The notes under the pieces were generated by a model. That model saw nothing but the letters and a program-made list of their open reading frames with translations. It made no database searches and was not told the origin of the DNA. From Oscheius onirici (taxonomy: Eukaryota > Nematoda > Chromadorea > Rhabditida > Rhabditidae): a DNA stretch of 64,000 nt. The stretch spans positions 1,984,001 through 2,048,000 of the forward strand of contig OW051471.1 of assembly GCA_932521025.1 (NCBI GenBank), given 5' to 3'. This document shows, piece after piece, positions 1 through 13,408 of this stretch; the stretch's first letter is position 1, and every line of letters begins with the position of its first letter. The translations under genes were made by a program, and so were the position numbers.

Positions 1-3000
1 GCCATTCGGACCTGATTTCCCGACTGCTGATGGAGCTTCTGCTGAGGGGACGTGACCTGTCGGGCGCGGTTCAAAGAAGCAGCTGCCAGTATGTTGGCCA
101 GATAGAGGTCGTCGTCGTCGGAATCGGAGGAGGATGAACTGGAATTAGTTTTTTTTACTATAGCTCCTAACTACCGTCTCTTGACTGATACTCTATTCAG
201 TAAGATTGTAGGTGATTTGTCTGTCTACCAGCTTTATTCTTTGGCTAATTGCTCGAAAGGGTTTACTCTTGGCTAACAATGAAGAACTGTCTCTTACAGT
301 AAGAGTTCAGAGTCTGATTGATTACCACAACTCTGTTTCTCTTGATCCTTGACTCACTGATCCAGAATACCATTTTTTCCCAAACTCATACCGTAACCTG
401 TTCAAGGGACAGTGAGAATACGAGCCACGTCTTCTGAACTCATACTGTCAGATGAGACACTTGACCTACAATCTTTCTCTTCAATCTAGTGGACTCGTAC
501 TCTTGACTCTATAGACTCTCTCAACTCATACTCTTGATTCTCCATACCTAATCTTCTGGACTCATACTCTTGAATCTCCAGAATCTTACTCCCTGACTCT
601 TGACTTGACCCTTAGCAGTCAAACTCTCTCATACTGTTCTGATACTCTTGACTCATACTCTACGTCCCCTCAATTCAATCCCACGACTCTTCCTCACCTG
701 TAATCCACATTTTCTCGTCCTCTCCCCCTGTTCGGAGTCCTACTGTAGTAGTTTCTTCTGTTTTCCCTTTCCGCATACTTCTTGTCAAAATCTGGACTAC
801 TGGCCGAAGAAGAACATGGGAGAACCGTCTCATAGATATTCTCAGCCGGTGGTGGCGGAGGCGGGGCTCTCTGAGGAGGTCGAGGAGCTATTCTTGGGCT
901 CTGAGGAACACGGGGAGGCCTTCCCTGAGGTCTGACTTCGAGTTCCGACTGGTAGGCACCTGAATTAGGTAGTTTTTGACCAAAACATAGGGTAAAAATT
1001 ACCTTGACAACCATTTTTGCCGCAGTAGAGCCGGCCATCTCTGAGACTATAACTGATCCCGAGGAGGTTCTTGGCACAGACACAGCAAGAAAAACATCGG
1101 GCCGAACTGTGCCAGCTCAGATCTCCCTGAAAAAAAAAGAGTTAGATTATAAGAAACATTCAGTCATATTCGTGTTTTGGCAGCCCAAAACAGTTGTTTC
1201 ATGCTTGATAATCCAAATTCCTGATGTCCAACGGTAGCGCTCAAAAAGTACAGTGCACCAACCTGTGAAATGACCGGATTCTCTGCTGGAATAGGATGCA
1301 AGCAGGCTGCACATCTTACAGTCGGATTGGCATTGTGGAAACAGTTCAGACAGGCTGGTTTGTTGTTCTTCTGCATGTACCGCTGTCCGCCCAAAACTTC
1401 GCCACAGTCGGAGCACTGGAAGTGATGCAGATGCCAAGTTCTGCCTTCGGCTTCGGTACATTCTTCGCCGAAGATTAACTGGAAAATGAGAGTATTTCTG
1501 TCTCTTTTTGGCTCCTAACTCTCTGTCTCTCTGTCTCCGACTCCCAGACTCTCTGTCACTCCCCCTCTGTGAGAGTCCCCGTGATCAATGAACAGAAATC
1601 TGCTTTGACCACTCGAGAGTGAGCTGTCAGCAACCATATGGCCAGGGGCGAGAAATAACATCCGGGAGAGAGGAAAATAGACAGACTGTTGCTCTCTGTG
1701 TGATGGGGATATTGAGCCCAGATGTTAGTAAAAGGAAGAGAGTCATAGGCCAAGAGCATCTGTCTGTTCCTCTGTCCCTGTCTTCTTGTCCCCTACCCAA
1801 AGTGACTCATTCTCTAATCCAATTCCCATAATCTGATCCCATTCATCTCTCCCCGGACAGTCCATCTCCGTCACCGGAAATAGGCTCCTCTTTCGCGCCC
1901 AGACTCTCGCTGACAGCCGCCGGACACTATCAGCTAACCGGCTAATTAACTGTCCCTCTCTCAAGGGACAACTGTGACTCTCTTTCCACCTTGACAAATC
2001 CCTTCTGCCTAATCGAATTAACTCATCTGGTTGTAAGAATGTCCTCTACGAGGAGATGAGACAAGGTCAGAGTCTATTGTAAGCGAGAGGGGATACCTAA
2101 TCCCGAACACGTGTATTGCTCTAATGCAGAGAGAGATGCAAATGTGAAACGATAATAATCACAGCGGGAGAAGGAGGGCAATTACAGTAAGAGTACAAGA
2201 GGATTAGAGTAATTGTATGGAGAAACTAGACGTAAAAACTGCAGGATGAGAAGAACCTTTATCTGGGTACAGAACAGTACAGACTGAACTGATTTAAAGG
2301 CCCGGTCGAAGACTCCAGCCAAATTCAATCAACTGATCCAGTCAAAAAAAAATTCTTCTCTCTGACTACTGATTCTTTCATCCCATGACTCTTTTCTTGA
2401 CTGTCTAGTGCTCGACTATCGGCTTGACTATCTAGTTCAGACGTTTATTGTTCAATACTCTAATCTCCTTATTCTCTTTCTCTTTCCTACTGACTACTCT
2501 CTTCTCTGACCATTCCTGTCTCTTCACTGTCTCATATCCTCCAACTCTTGACTTTTTACTGATCAGATTCCCATCTGTACTTGACTACTTGAGTCTGACT
2601 GTTACTGTACCCCGAATCTTTCAGCTTTTTGATTGTATGTCTCTCTGTCTTCCTGATAGTATCTGTGCTCTTTGAGACTCTTGAATATTCTCATCTCCAG
2701 ACTCTCTTCTAGACAATCCAACAGTTGCTATCTCTTGACTCTCCATATGACTCTTCAACACGCTATGACTATCAGCTCTCTTACCTCATCACACCTAGCA
2801 CATCTAGGCTTGATCTGTTCCGCATGATGTCGTCCACAGTAGACCTGTTCCTCGTGTCCAAAGTAGATCAGATCCACCAACAGTGTCCTACAGTCGTGAC
2901 AATGAAAACAGGCCGGATGGTAAAATGATTCTGTCCTGGCAGCCACGACAGCAACTTCTCCCTCTTCCATGGGTTGAGTACACTGAAATACTTCTGGTAT

Positions 3001-6000
3001 GAGTCGAGTCCCTGAAAACACGGCCAGCGGGAACTGTCACTCTGGATTATTGTGTCCTGTCCGGGCTAGGTTATTATTTTATTTGCGCTGTGGGGGTTTG
3101 ACGCCTCTCTGCTTGACAGACAGATCGGATTGACCGGACTGTGATTACGTAAAGGGGAGGGGGACTGGTCAGAAGAGAATACAAAGAGACATAGGTATAC
3201 TTCTAAAGAACTGAACCGAACTGGACTGTACAGGAAACTGAACTGAGTAGTACAGGACAACATTTAGCTCAGTTCAGATCTCTGTCTCTATTCTAGACCC
3301 AATCCCTCCGGTCCCGGAACCTCTGTCCTCTTTCCCAACTCTTCTCGTCTTTCAACTGGAGGACCCACTCTCCAGAAGAGAGAGGATGACGCGTCGTGGT
3401 ACTCTCAACTGTGGGAATGTCTCTGTTGCCAAATCGTCTCTCAATCTCGAGAGAGAAACAGTCGGGTGACTTATTAGGGCTGTTGGGGATTACGGGTACC
3501 GAAATCGCATTAGCACCCCTTTGCGGAGAGGGCCGTTTGGTTCTCTGAGAGAAGGCAAACATGGCAGATGTGCGCGAGAGCTGCCATGGGGTCAACAGGA
3601 CATACGATCCGCCTGAAGAAGACGGAGAAGAAAAAGAGGAACCACTTCAAGATAATGGGTCGAGAAAGTATCTGGACTGTCTATGCCTCTGTCTCTCTGT
3701 TCCCTATCCCTTGACCGAATGCTCTATACTACGCAAGACCACCCCGAGAATAAAACGACCCTCTCCCCCTCCTCGAAGTGGCTCTTTTTGATTTGCCACC
3801 ATCTGCAACAGATGTGAGAGAAGGTGCTGAGAGCCAGATCTGCCAGAAAGTTACGAGGACTGGTCAAGAGAGATATCGAAATCGAGAGACAGAGAGATCT
3901 CGGTTCAGGATTATTGAGTCGGTAAGGGTAAAGGGATCGGGGAAGATACCTGCTCCTCTTTGTAAAACACAGTCGGGGAAAGAAACTGTTTGGGAAGATC
4001 CGGTAAGGGTTGGGAGAGAGTTCAGAGTATATCTCTCTTGCAGGAACTTTTACCGAAGAGTCAGAAAGAGTCAGCCCAAAAGAAACAGTTTGACTCATAC
4101 TCTTACTCTCTCCTAAAGATATCAGAACCCTAGTTCTTACTCTTTTTCTTTAGTCAACTATCCAGACTGATCCAGTCGAACAGGGGAATCAAGCCCATCA
4201 CGTCCTCGGTAGTATAGTGGTGAGTATCCGCGTCTGTCACATGCGAGACCCGGGTTCAATTCCCGGCCGGGGAGAATGTTTTTTCTTTTTGTCCAAATGA
4301 AGAAGGCCCTTTTCTTCACGGCGAGAGTCTCAAGTGACCGGCAATTAGCCAGACCTTCTTCTCGTTTCCTGACAGTAACCAAAGCGCCAAAGCCATCTGT
4401 CCTCTCTCGGTCCCCCCGTTATCGGACAAGTGCCAAACATTCATCACCCAACCGACGATTTGTGTCTTTCTGCTGTCGCCCAGTACAGCATGTTGCATGC
4501 AGAGAGGAAATCCGGGTAATTGAAAAACAGAGAGAGACGGAGACAGAGGGACAGAGATTCTTTGTTATACAGGTACTACCGGTCGGCTTCCCTCCAAAAA
4601 ATAGACCTATAAGTGGCCATGACCAATTAACATAAAGAGGCCCCTCAATGTCCGGTCGCTTCCTGTCTCTCCCAGCCGGTCAACATTTTCATAAACAAAC
4701 GCTGCCCGACGGGGACGAGGGCACGATTTATGACTGTCACGGACGGCGCACAGATGAGTCAAAGAGAGACTGCGAGCACACCGGACGTGTATTATAATTT
4801 CCGTCTGAGTCATAAAGACTTTGGCGGCAAGGTATGTGCGCGAAATTATGGCGCAAGCCAGGTGGGAATTGGACGGTAAAGGAGAAGATTTATGGGTAAT
4901 GAAAAAAAAGAGACTTACCGCCTTGCATCGTCGCTGACGACTGTCATAGGGAACTTGTTGGACTTGACCAATTCCGATGCATTCGGCCTTCCGACGACGG
5001 TCGAAAAGCTTCAGGTCCTCAATCTCGTCACCGATGAGCTCGGAACAGTAGCGGGGATCCGAGTCCTGGGGAGGGAGTTGGTGTCTGAAATGAGTGGCTT
5101 AGGTTCAGAGAGACTCTTGACTCTCCCACTGAATACTACCAACAGTTCTCTTGACTCATACTCTCCAGTTCAGACTACTAACTCTTGGCTGACTGTGGAC
5201 TACTGAGTCTTGACTAGAGACTCCCAAGTTGAGAGTCTCAACTGTTCCTGTCTCTCTCACTAGATACTGAACCAAAACAGTTGTTTCAATTGAGTCACTC
5301 TCTGGTTCAGACTCTTGACTACTGGCCCGACTGGTTACTAACTGGATCAGTAATCAATGTGATCCTGGCTCACCCTCTCTTGTTTCTAAATTTGACTCTT
5401 CACTCTTACAGTCTCCCCTTTTTCGACTGCAGCTGCTACCAGTTCTTTTGATTGTCCAGATGGCTTGACTTTTGCAAGAACTCTGCCTTTTTCGGGTCTT
5501 ACTATAGCCGGATAGTCTTTTGATCTGGACTCTTTGCAGTACTCCCTCTCTCTCTCTACAGTGAAGTGGACCCCTGACTCTCAACCGACTATCTACAGTG
5601 GACTGAGCTGTTCTCCTGTCTTTCCAGTAGATTCTACTGTTCTGAACCAATTCTTCTGGTAACCCATAACTCTCTCGAACGAGACTCTGTCTCTCTATCC
5701 CTCATGTCGAAGTTTTCAATCCAAAGTGAGAAAAAGTCTCTCTTCCCTCGAAACAAAGACCCACCTCAGCTGTCGTGCGCGCCACTTTTCACCGGGGCTT
5801 CCGACGTAGGGCACTTTATCTTCCGGCAGACAGGAGAAAAACAAATGAACCTATAGGCGGGGAAAGTTTGAATTTCGCGATCTTTATCTTACCATGTCGG
5901 GTTTGATGCCACTCGGCCACCAGGCGTATTCTTCTAGCACACAGCCGGAATCGTCGTCAGAAGTCGAGTGACGGTGGACGTCGGCGGCTATTCGGAGACG

Positions 6001-6081
6001 ACTAGCAGGGGAGAGACCATTGTCCTGAGGCTGTCGGACGCGGAGCTCGCGACTACGACGACGTCGGACACGGGGATCCAT
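1..6081 (-). CDS. prickle: Prickle-like planar cell polarity protein (PET + 3 LIM domains), 3' end missing
   Basis: Exons in transcript order: 6081-5893, 5850-5765, 5084-4919, 2982-2785, 1478-1263, 1126-1003, 959-698, 138-1 (continues off the window); phases agree throughout. Residues about 40-145 form the PET domain, including the segment [20 protein letters not shown], then [11 protein letters not shown] and [11 protein letters not shown]. Three LIM domains follow: LIM1 begins with a CKAC pair split by the intron and contains LLVDLIYF and [11 protein letters not shown]2 contains [21 protein letters not shown]3 contains ARCFSCCVC. After these comes a proline-rich linker, then an acidic Ser/Asp stretch as in the prickle tail. 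Prickle is a cytoplasmic core planar-polarity factor that works with Van Gogh and Dishevelled. The start at 6081 is chosen because it follows a 3' splice site (CTCTTTAG|ATG). Introns contain CTTGACTC-type low-complexity sequence. The family assignment is secure; the true C terminus is not seen. Confidence 0.93.
150..690. repeat. Degenerate pyrimidine-rich intronic repeat (prickle intron)
   Basis: Irregular repeats of a motif like CTTGACTCATACTCTTGACTC fill this intron. The same flavour recurs at about 2340-2760 and 5100-5300 in other prickle introns. No open reading frame conservation is visible. Confidence 0.6.
4203..4274 (+). tRNA. tRNA-Asp (anticodon GUC)
   Basis: This 72-nt cloverleaf lies inside the long prickle intron, on the opposite strand. 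Acceptor arm TCCTCGG pairs with CCGGGGA (one G-T pair), followed by a G discriminator. The anticodon stem CGCGT/ATGCG closes loop CTGTCAC, giving anticodon GTC. The T arm is CCGGG-TTCAATT-CCCGG. The sequence matches the usual animal tRNA-Asp layout and the A and B box promoter elements look intact, so it is probably functional. No intron and no encoded CCA. Confidence 0.95.
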
Positions 6082-7412
6082 CTAAAGAGACTGTTTATTG
6101 TGGGCTGGGAGGAGCTGAAAAGGGAGAAAGAGAATCGATAAGAAAGACTGTAATATGCAAAGGAGTCTTTGGTGGGAAAATGGGAGACATGGGCTAGACA
6201 GAGGGACAGAGAGAGAGAAAGAGTATAGTCAAATTCCAATGGAAAAAACCCCGGTTTCTGGTTAGGGTCAACGAGGTTTGACCACGACTAATGACCGGGA
6301 AAGAAACAGGAGGCCGTAACCCTGCCTGCCGAAAGCTCCGCCCCAGCTGTGGCCGGTTCCTTTCAGTTACATGGGGCTGTCTTGAAGAGACGAGAGAGTA
6401 TGAATGAATATAAAACTGTCAGAGTCAAAACCAACATATATCGCAAAATGCTAGTCTTGAACAGTTATTAAAGCAAAAAACTTCCAATAACAAAAAAAGA
6501 AATGAGCCTGAAAATATATATTACTTTTTGGACATCGTGCAACCAACACATTGCAACAGACAAATCCATTGAATACTTGTACTGTTAGTGAAAAATAAAC
6601 AAAAATTTTATGCAACCTCTACAGTTTTCGCAAAAAGTGCTAGAAGAACAGAAATATTGATTTTCGGAAAGAAAGAATAGCGAACAATTGACGTCAAGAA
6701 AGTGACAAGTCTTACATGCTATTTTGTAGCACAAAAAATGCAATGTACTCAGTCCGGGTTGCAGTTAGATAATAGTTGTGTCTACAAAGCTTTGAGATGA
6801 AATACAGTTAGACCAGAAGGTACTATGAGAAAAATGTTCGAAACTTGTATAACCTGGATACTCAGCCAACCAAATTGCCATTTTTAGGTCAAATTCACAC
6901 TTTCTGAAGAAGGAAAACGTTACGAGTTACAAGTAGAAGAGGGTTCAGGAAGGTTTTTTTAAAAGAAAGATCAGTCAAGCAACATCCCATCAGATGTTGT
7001 GGTGCTTTTACGGCAATGAAGAAGCACAAAAAGTTTTTTTTTGCTCACATGGATTTCAAAAAATGCTGGGTCATAAGCTCTCGGAAGCACGTATTTTAGT
7101 ATTGAACCGCATAAAATTTTTCACCCCAACATTTTAGAAGCTTTATAACGATGACAAAATATGAACCATGCCAGACAAAGTTCGAAAAAGAAGACAAGAT
7201 TGTAACTGTTGTAATTCTCAAACACTCTCCACCAGCAACATTATGGCCATTTCCTGCCGTCGGTAAGTCGAACTCTCTGTGTTTTCTGCAGCAAATTACA
7301 ATCATGACTGTGTCATGATACCAAGACAATGAAACTTAAAAACTTCATAAAATATACTGCTCTTTGAGTTCTAGGTAGATACTGGAAAAGGTTCACGGGG
7401 ATCCATCTAAAG
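6082..7412. other. Upstream segment of prickle bounded by a 20-bp direct repeat
   Basis: The sequence CACGGGGATCCATCTAAAGA, which spans the prickle start codon and its 3' splice site on the minus strand, occurs at about 6069-6089 and again at about 7393-7413. The 1.3 kb between holds only AT-rich sequence with short chance ORFs. It may be the 5' intron or outron of prickle, or an insertion bracketed by a duplication. Confidence 0.45.
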
Positions 7413-8054
7413 ACAGGAACTTACTGTTCAATACACAGAAAGGAAAACTTTGAAAACTGACTCTTTCATCCCAAAGACTCGTCAAATACAACAGTTAGAA
7501 ATAGTAAGACAGTACAGAAAAAAATTCAGTCGGTTTGAAAAAGAGAGAAAGAGAGAGCGGTTGCCTGTTTTCTCACAACACTAGATGATTCATGCCACGC
7601 CCAGCGGCGTGCGTAAGAATGGGGGAGAGCTCCGTCTCTCTCGCTCTGGTACGAGATGAGGCTGGAGGTAATTAGGTGTTGATTGAGATCGCGGCTTTGT
7701 TTCAAAGAATAGAGATTTATAGGAATTTTGAGACTAAAATAGGCCTGGGTACGAAAGAGATACATGCAGCCGGGCCCCAAAATGAATTTCTTCTGTTCCC
7801 AGGAGAGGCAGAGAGACAAGACGCTGGTGACAAATGGACAGCCACGGGGGCAGTGTCAAGGGGACGCATGTAGGGTCACAGAGAGACAAGGCTAACGAAT
7901 TTTGGAAGGAGAAGAAGTATGGAATTTGAGGAAAAGTGAGGGGAGTAAGAAATGGGTGAGAATGTGTGAATGACAAAAAAACTGAACATTGTTAGGCACT
8001 GTCTTGCTTTTGACATTTGTACTACAGTTTGATTTTCGGGGTGGCTCGAAATAC
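7413..8054. other. Intergenic, nothing recognised
   Basis: Moderately GC-rich stretch upstream of prickle. Short ORFs on both strands show no domain and no coherent splice signals. It could hold promoter sequence of prickle. Confidence 0.4.
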
Positions 8055-9125
8055 TGCTATTCCAGAAGAACGTTCCCTATAAGTAATGGAAGAAATCAAA
8101 AGAAATTTTGAAATCGAAAACTGTATTCTGCGTGTGCAAGCTTCAATCTTGATGTACCACGAAAAGGTACTTATCAAAGTTTGGTGGCCTATAAATAACT
8201 TTGAGACGCTAAAAGTCGTAGAAAACGATTATCAGAGAAGAATTCCTGTTATGAGTTTTACATGAAACAGTTTCCAAGACTGAAGCGAGAGCGCGAAAAA
8301 TTAGAGAGAATGCAGGCCTGACAAGATATAAAACCCACTTTTGCGTTTCTGAGACTGACTCTCGAAGAAGAACATTACCTACAGGTTCTGGGTGAAACCA
8401 ACAGCTTTTCCCTCAAACTAACTACGGGAGAAATCAAAAGATTCTATAAAGTAGGAGAGAACTGTCAAAATTTGAAGGAACAAGAGAGAAAATGATGAAA
8501 ACAGTGTTTCCTCTAACTTTTTTTTAGAACGATACTATAAAATACAGTAGAACGATACTATAAAATCAGTAAGCCCCGCTTCAACAGGAATCTTTTTCAT
8601 AGAGCGAGTACTGAAGATTGTTGAAAGTAGTTACTGTCTTTCCCAGAAGAAGTCTCCTTATAAGTTATGGACCAAAACAAAAGATTTTTGAAGTTTCTTG
8701 TTTCCTATACTGAACTGTGGGGGGAAAAGATTCAACCATAGGGAAAGAGAGTACGGTTCTGATGACTTTCAATTCATCCCGTTACCGAGAACAGACTGTC
8801 TCTCCAAGAAGAAATTCTACTAAAGACTTTAGGTGAAACAATGAGACTGAGACGGGTATCCAAACTGAAAATGACCAGACTACCACTGTCTCTCTCTCCG
8901 GATACTCCAAAGATTATACCAAATGACTGTATGAAAAAGCCAATAGGTCACACAATGCCAACCTCTTACTAACGAATCAAAAACTGATAATTGGGTGAGG
9001 AGAGCCGAAAACTGAAAGAGTTGTCTCTAACAAATGAGAAAACTGAAGATCTTACTGATGTGGACCCTAGACTGTGCTTCCCAGAATTTTTTCATTATAA
9101 ATATTGGGTGAACCGAAAAGTTGTC
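8055..9125. repeat. Degenerate repeat: AGAAGAA..TATAAGTA..GGTGAAAC units
   Basis: Five diverged copies of a roughly 50-bp unit begin near 8055, 8353, 8634, 8791 and 9071. Shared core: a CTGTCTCTCCCAGAAGAA-like block, then TTATAAGT, then GGGTGAAAC and AAAAG. Spacing is irregular (160-300 bp). No coding potential is apparent. Confidence 0.5.
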
Positions 9126-10504
9126 AAAAATTAGAATCGATTGTATTCTGCAGCTGTCAAAGTAGCACTATCACTCGAAACAGAAAAGAGCAATTCTTTG
9201 CTTCAATGTATTAAAAAATATGAAGGGGAGAAAATAGCAGCTAGTCCAAATTGTAGGAATATGAGCCGACAACAACAAGGAATGCAGTGAATACCTTGTC
9301 CCATTGAAAAGTATATGTCTGGAAACACAAAAAGGAAGGAATTGACTTTCCTCAGACAAGTTGTTTTCTCTCTGAAATCATGGATGAATTGTCGAAGAAA
9401 ACACGTTTGCTATATCTGTGTCCTGGTTGAAACAGCAAGGTTGTTTTGTCGGGGGGGGGGGGGAAGGGGGAGGACAAAAACTGTCCTTTTCGTAAAATTG
9501 AAGGGTAGCCAACTATGTGCTCATTGTCAGTAGTATTCCATCAAAAAGGAAAAAATGAGAATTTCTCCCAAGATAGACGAGCCTTCAAAAAAGACTGAAG
9601 AGAACCCTGAAACACAAAAAAAGGCATAGCAGGAACAATTTGGGTAATTCTTTCTTTTTTCTCAGTTGGGATCAAACACCCAATAGACCTTTCAAGCAGT
9701 TTGAACTGGTGACCGAAACTAAAAGAAAAGACACTCGCAAAGGAACAATTTCGCGCCTACTAAGAACCAGTTCACAATAAAATTATCGACTACCAGTCGA
9801 ATAGGTCCTATAAGGGAGTGAAATAAAAGCAGTAGCTCGCCAACAGTCGCAATGCAGTTGCTCAACTTTTTTTCTCTTTTCCAATAACATTTGACCAAAG
9901 GGTTATTGCAACGTTGTCACCAGCTTCAAATATCAACCATGTTTGAAACCAAGAAAAGCTCAGAAAATAATGTTTGTACTACTTCCGATTGAAAATTTGT
10001 CTAATTCGAGATCCGAGAAAAAGATTCTTCGAAAATGAGAAGCTATAAAACAATTTTGAAACGCATCCAGAAAACGCATTAAAAAAACTTTCGTGGTATA
10101 TAGTAGAAGCGTGAAACAGAAAAAGTTTCTAACTAACTGACCCCAAGCTGTATAATATTATTGTAGAGAGCATGTTGCCTCTCTCGTGTCCCCTGGCCGC
10201 TAGCCACGTAGTTTCACATCATAAACAAATGAAGAAGAGAGAGAGTGTGTGTGTGTGATCAGAGAGTCGAGAGACAGAAGGACTGATGATCCTATTATCG
10301 ACTACCAGCCGAATATGATATTGGCTATGAGCAGCAGCGAAAGCAAATATGTACCCATGTCTATGGGAAAGGTAAGAGAGTCGACAGATAGGGGACAGCT
10401 GATGGTCAAGGGGTCAGAAGTGATAACGGCTGTCTGGTTGGGAGAGAGAGGGACAGAGAGACAGAATTAAAAAATCAAAAAGTACTTCCCGGCCGGGAAT
10501 CGAA
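9126..10504. other. Intergenic, no supported gene
   Basis: Contains a G homopolymer near 9452 and a (GT)n run near 10238. An open stretch at about 10282-10371 on the plus strand ends at a good donor (GGGAAAG|GTAAGAG), but no partner exon could be found, so no gene is called. A phrase close to ATTATCGACTACCAGCCGAA occurs near 9783 and near 10295. Confidence 0.4.
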
Positions 10505-10795
10505 AATTCATTTCGCATTTTTTCTGATTTTTTTTGTTTCCAAATACGTCCCCCGATTATATTTAGTTTTGTCGTCAGAAAAATTGGAAGAAAATCGAAA
10601 ACTGACAATGAAAATCGAAGAAAACTGCTATTTTTACCGAATTTCGCCAAAAAACCGCATTTTCTTCTATTTTTGGCGTCAGTTTTCGATTTTCTTCCAA
10701 TTTTTCTGATGACAAAACTAAATCTAATCGGGGGACGTATTTGGAAACAAAAAAAAAATCAGAAAAAAATGCGAATTTTTTTTAGCCCGCCGCAA
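10505..10795. repeat. Fold-back (inverted repeat) element
   Basis: Two arms of roughly 100 bp are imperfect reverse complements. The left arm (about 10505-10610) contains TTTCCAAATACGTCCCCCGA, and the right arm (about 10675-10795) contains TCGGGGGACGTATTTGGAAA. The spacer is about 65 bp. Fold-back transposon or MITE is the likely nature; no target duplication was identified. Confidence 0.7.
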
Positions 10796-12690
10796 AGTCC
10801 AACCTGGCCGCAGCGCAACAACCCAGAATCAACAAGCCTGGGGGACACATTGATCTCAGATTCTCTGTTCGACTGGTTCTATCTGGAGTATTTACTGAAG
10901 AAAATAGTGAGAACATGGCTTTTGGGAAAGAATTGAGACATTTGGGAGAGTAAGAGTGAGTCTAACTGCCCTCTTTTATACATTGACTACTTTTTCGAAG
11001 AAGATTCTCGAAGACACAACAGAAGCAACAGACAAACTCTCACTTTATAAATTCTTTGAAGCAAAAAAGGCCTTCTCACGCGCTTTAAAAAAAAAACCCA
11101 AATATTTTGTCCGTCACAACGATTCATTTTTTTAGTTGAAAATGGTACACCAAAGTGAAGCGATCACTGATGCCCACTATTATCAAATTCATGAAACAAA
11201 CAAAAAACTGATAATGCTTGACTTTTAACCGCTATTTGTGTCTTTCAAGCAAAGTAAACAAGAACTTTTGAAATGTTTCAACATAAAGGCATAAGTTGAA
11301 CGTAACTTCAGCTGACATTACTGTTCGCAGGAATGACCTAGCGTTTTCACTGAAATCAAACTTTTTGTTGTTCCAGTTTCCAGCCAGATTTGCAAGATTT
11401 TAGCTCTTTCCTTAATATCCAACTTTGAATATCCAACTTTTGCATGCTAAGTGGGTCTCGAAGGGAAGGGCAAAAATCTGATGGTAATCCCTCTTCTTTT
11501 TGGACAGACCATACTAACTTTACGAAAAATTGCGTACATTTGGAGGGATATTCACTATTTTGGGTAACTTCCAACGTACTTTTGGGAGCAGGCTTTCTCC
11601 TAACAGGACAGGTTCAAAATCTGGTACTCACTAGAGATCCAAGGAAGATAAGCTAGGCTACCAAATAGAATTGGATGCGTGACTGTGAGCAATCATTAGA
11701 TTTTCCTAGAGACTAAAAGAAGTTGGAGATAAGATCGCGTGCCTGCTAACTATTCGACTTCAGACTAGATATGTGGGACCAAGAAACTTTCCAAGACTAT
11801 ACTCAGATGCCAAAGGAACACTTCCCTCTTATCCACCGTCCATCTAGTGTCTCGTGTGTCTATAATCTATCTGTCGTAACTCGTACGCGCGCAGGGATTA
11901 CCTCCTCGCTTCTTTTACTAACCAAGGCCATCTCCTCTTGTTGCCAATGGGAGCAGGCAGCTGCCATTAGCATTAGCATAACGGGCGCGTTAACAGTGAC
12001 GAGAGCTTAATGTGACTGTCACTGATAGGCCACAATGACTGCCGGTTATGGTTATTGGGAGAGGTGCCGAGGAGGGAATGGCTTCATGGGGAGGGTAGAA
12101 AGGGTGCAAAGAGACTGAGAGCCTGGTTCAGAGAGTGAGGGACAGAGAAACTGAGGGATAGTAAGTCAGAGAGTCGGAGAGAAAGAGAGACAGGTGAACA
12201 TCCAGACAGTGAGACAGAGAGTCTGGTTCAGAGAGACAGGGCATGAAGAAACTTTAGTCCCTGGATCCATAGAAAAGGGACAGCTTTTTGAGAGACATCT
12301 GTATCTTGTTAGGCGGGAGAGAGTCTGTTGCGGACGCTTTGTTTTAGTCCAGTGAGGAAAATGGAAGGACTCTATGGGGTAAACGACTAGAAAATGAGGA
12401 CTTTTCTAACAAGGTTGACTTTATCGATCCAGCTCAGCAATAACTCGAGGATTCTATTCTGTCTTTGTACAGAAGACGAAACATTATAGTTCATGGGTTC
12501 AAATTTTCGGAAATTTGGTGTTCATAAATGCTCCAAAATTAGGGTTCTCACTTCTCGTGGAAGATTGTATGCGATGTGAAACAATGAGGAAATAGCAAGG
12601 AAAGTGCTTTTTCAGGCCGAGAATGGAGAGATTAAAATCTGTGAGTGAGCGGAAAGGGACGTGAAAGCTCAGCGGCAAAGTAAGAATTAG
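10796..12690. other. Intergenic, nothing recognised
   Basis: Mixed AT-rich and GAGAGACAGAG-type low-complexity sequence, the latter mainly 12090-12260. ORFs here lack recognisable domains, convincing splice partners or repeats. Confidence 0.4.
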
Positions 12691-12734
12691 CTTGTTGAAT
12701 TTCTAGTTCTTATTGTCTTGTGCTACAATCTACA

Positions 12735-13408
12735 GGGGTGTACACTAATTATCAGGTGTGTGCATAATTTTTAGGAAAAATGTTGTATTTTTGGAATAAC
12801 TTTTTGTAGGATGCACGAAAATAGGTTTTTCAAAAAAGAAAAAATTGGTGTGAGCAAGCTCTATCCGATGGTGTATATATCGGTTAGGTTTAGAATTAGA
12901 ATATTTGAGTTTTAGCTGAAGCAAATTTTTTTTTCTTTGAAGTAGAGTTGTTTAGCGCCCATCCCGGCCGATTTTCACAGAACGTCCAATTACAAATTTG
13001 AAGGTCTTGATGAAAAACATTGATAGCCGCGACCCGATTTCCCAGAAATTTTTTCTTGCTGAGATATAGAGGGCCCTTTACCCCCATCATGAGTTGAACC
13101 ACCTGAACTTCAGAGGCGAGTTTCTCGAAAACTTTCCATTGGGCCCTCTTTGTTCCATACAGGATTTTGTAGCCCAGATTGAGCTCTTTCAAGGTGTATG
13201 TACCGGCTCGAGCCGCTGAGCTTTTCCATTTTTGTGAAAGAACTTCTAGCCGAACTGATTTCCACTTTTTGCCTCCTATTTGACAGAGACAAGAAACACG
13301 ATTTCTTCGGAGCTTTTCATTCGCAAATTGAAGCTTTCTGTCTGATAATATTTTCAAAAAAATAGTGATTTTATAATCCGGAGGGGGAAGGTCTGACAAG
13401 ATAATGAG
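12735..13408. repeat. Composite transposon debris
   Basis: Begins near 12735 with CAGGGGTGTACACTAATTATC, reminiscent of Tc1/mariner-type termini. A 216-codon minus-strand ORF (13546-12896) runs through this segment and into the neighbouring MITE. Because part of that ORF is MITE terminal repeat and no domain is visible, I regard it as a chance or relic frame. A GGCTCGAGCC module near 13205 recurs inverted near 13580. Confidence 0.4.

Noticed and set aside
10249-10470. Candidate exon ending at a strong donor
   Set aside because: No downstream acceptor exon with matching frame could be identified, and the start lies in a (GT)n run.
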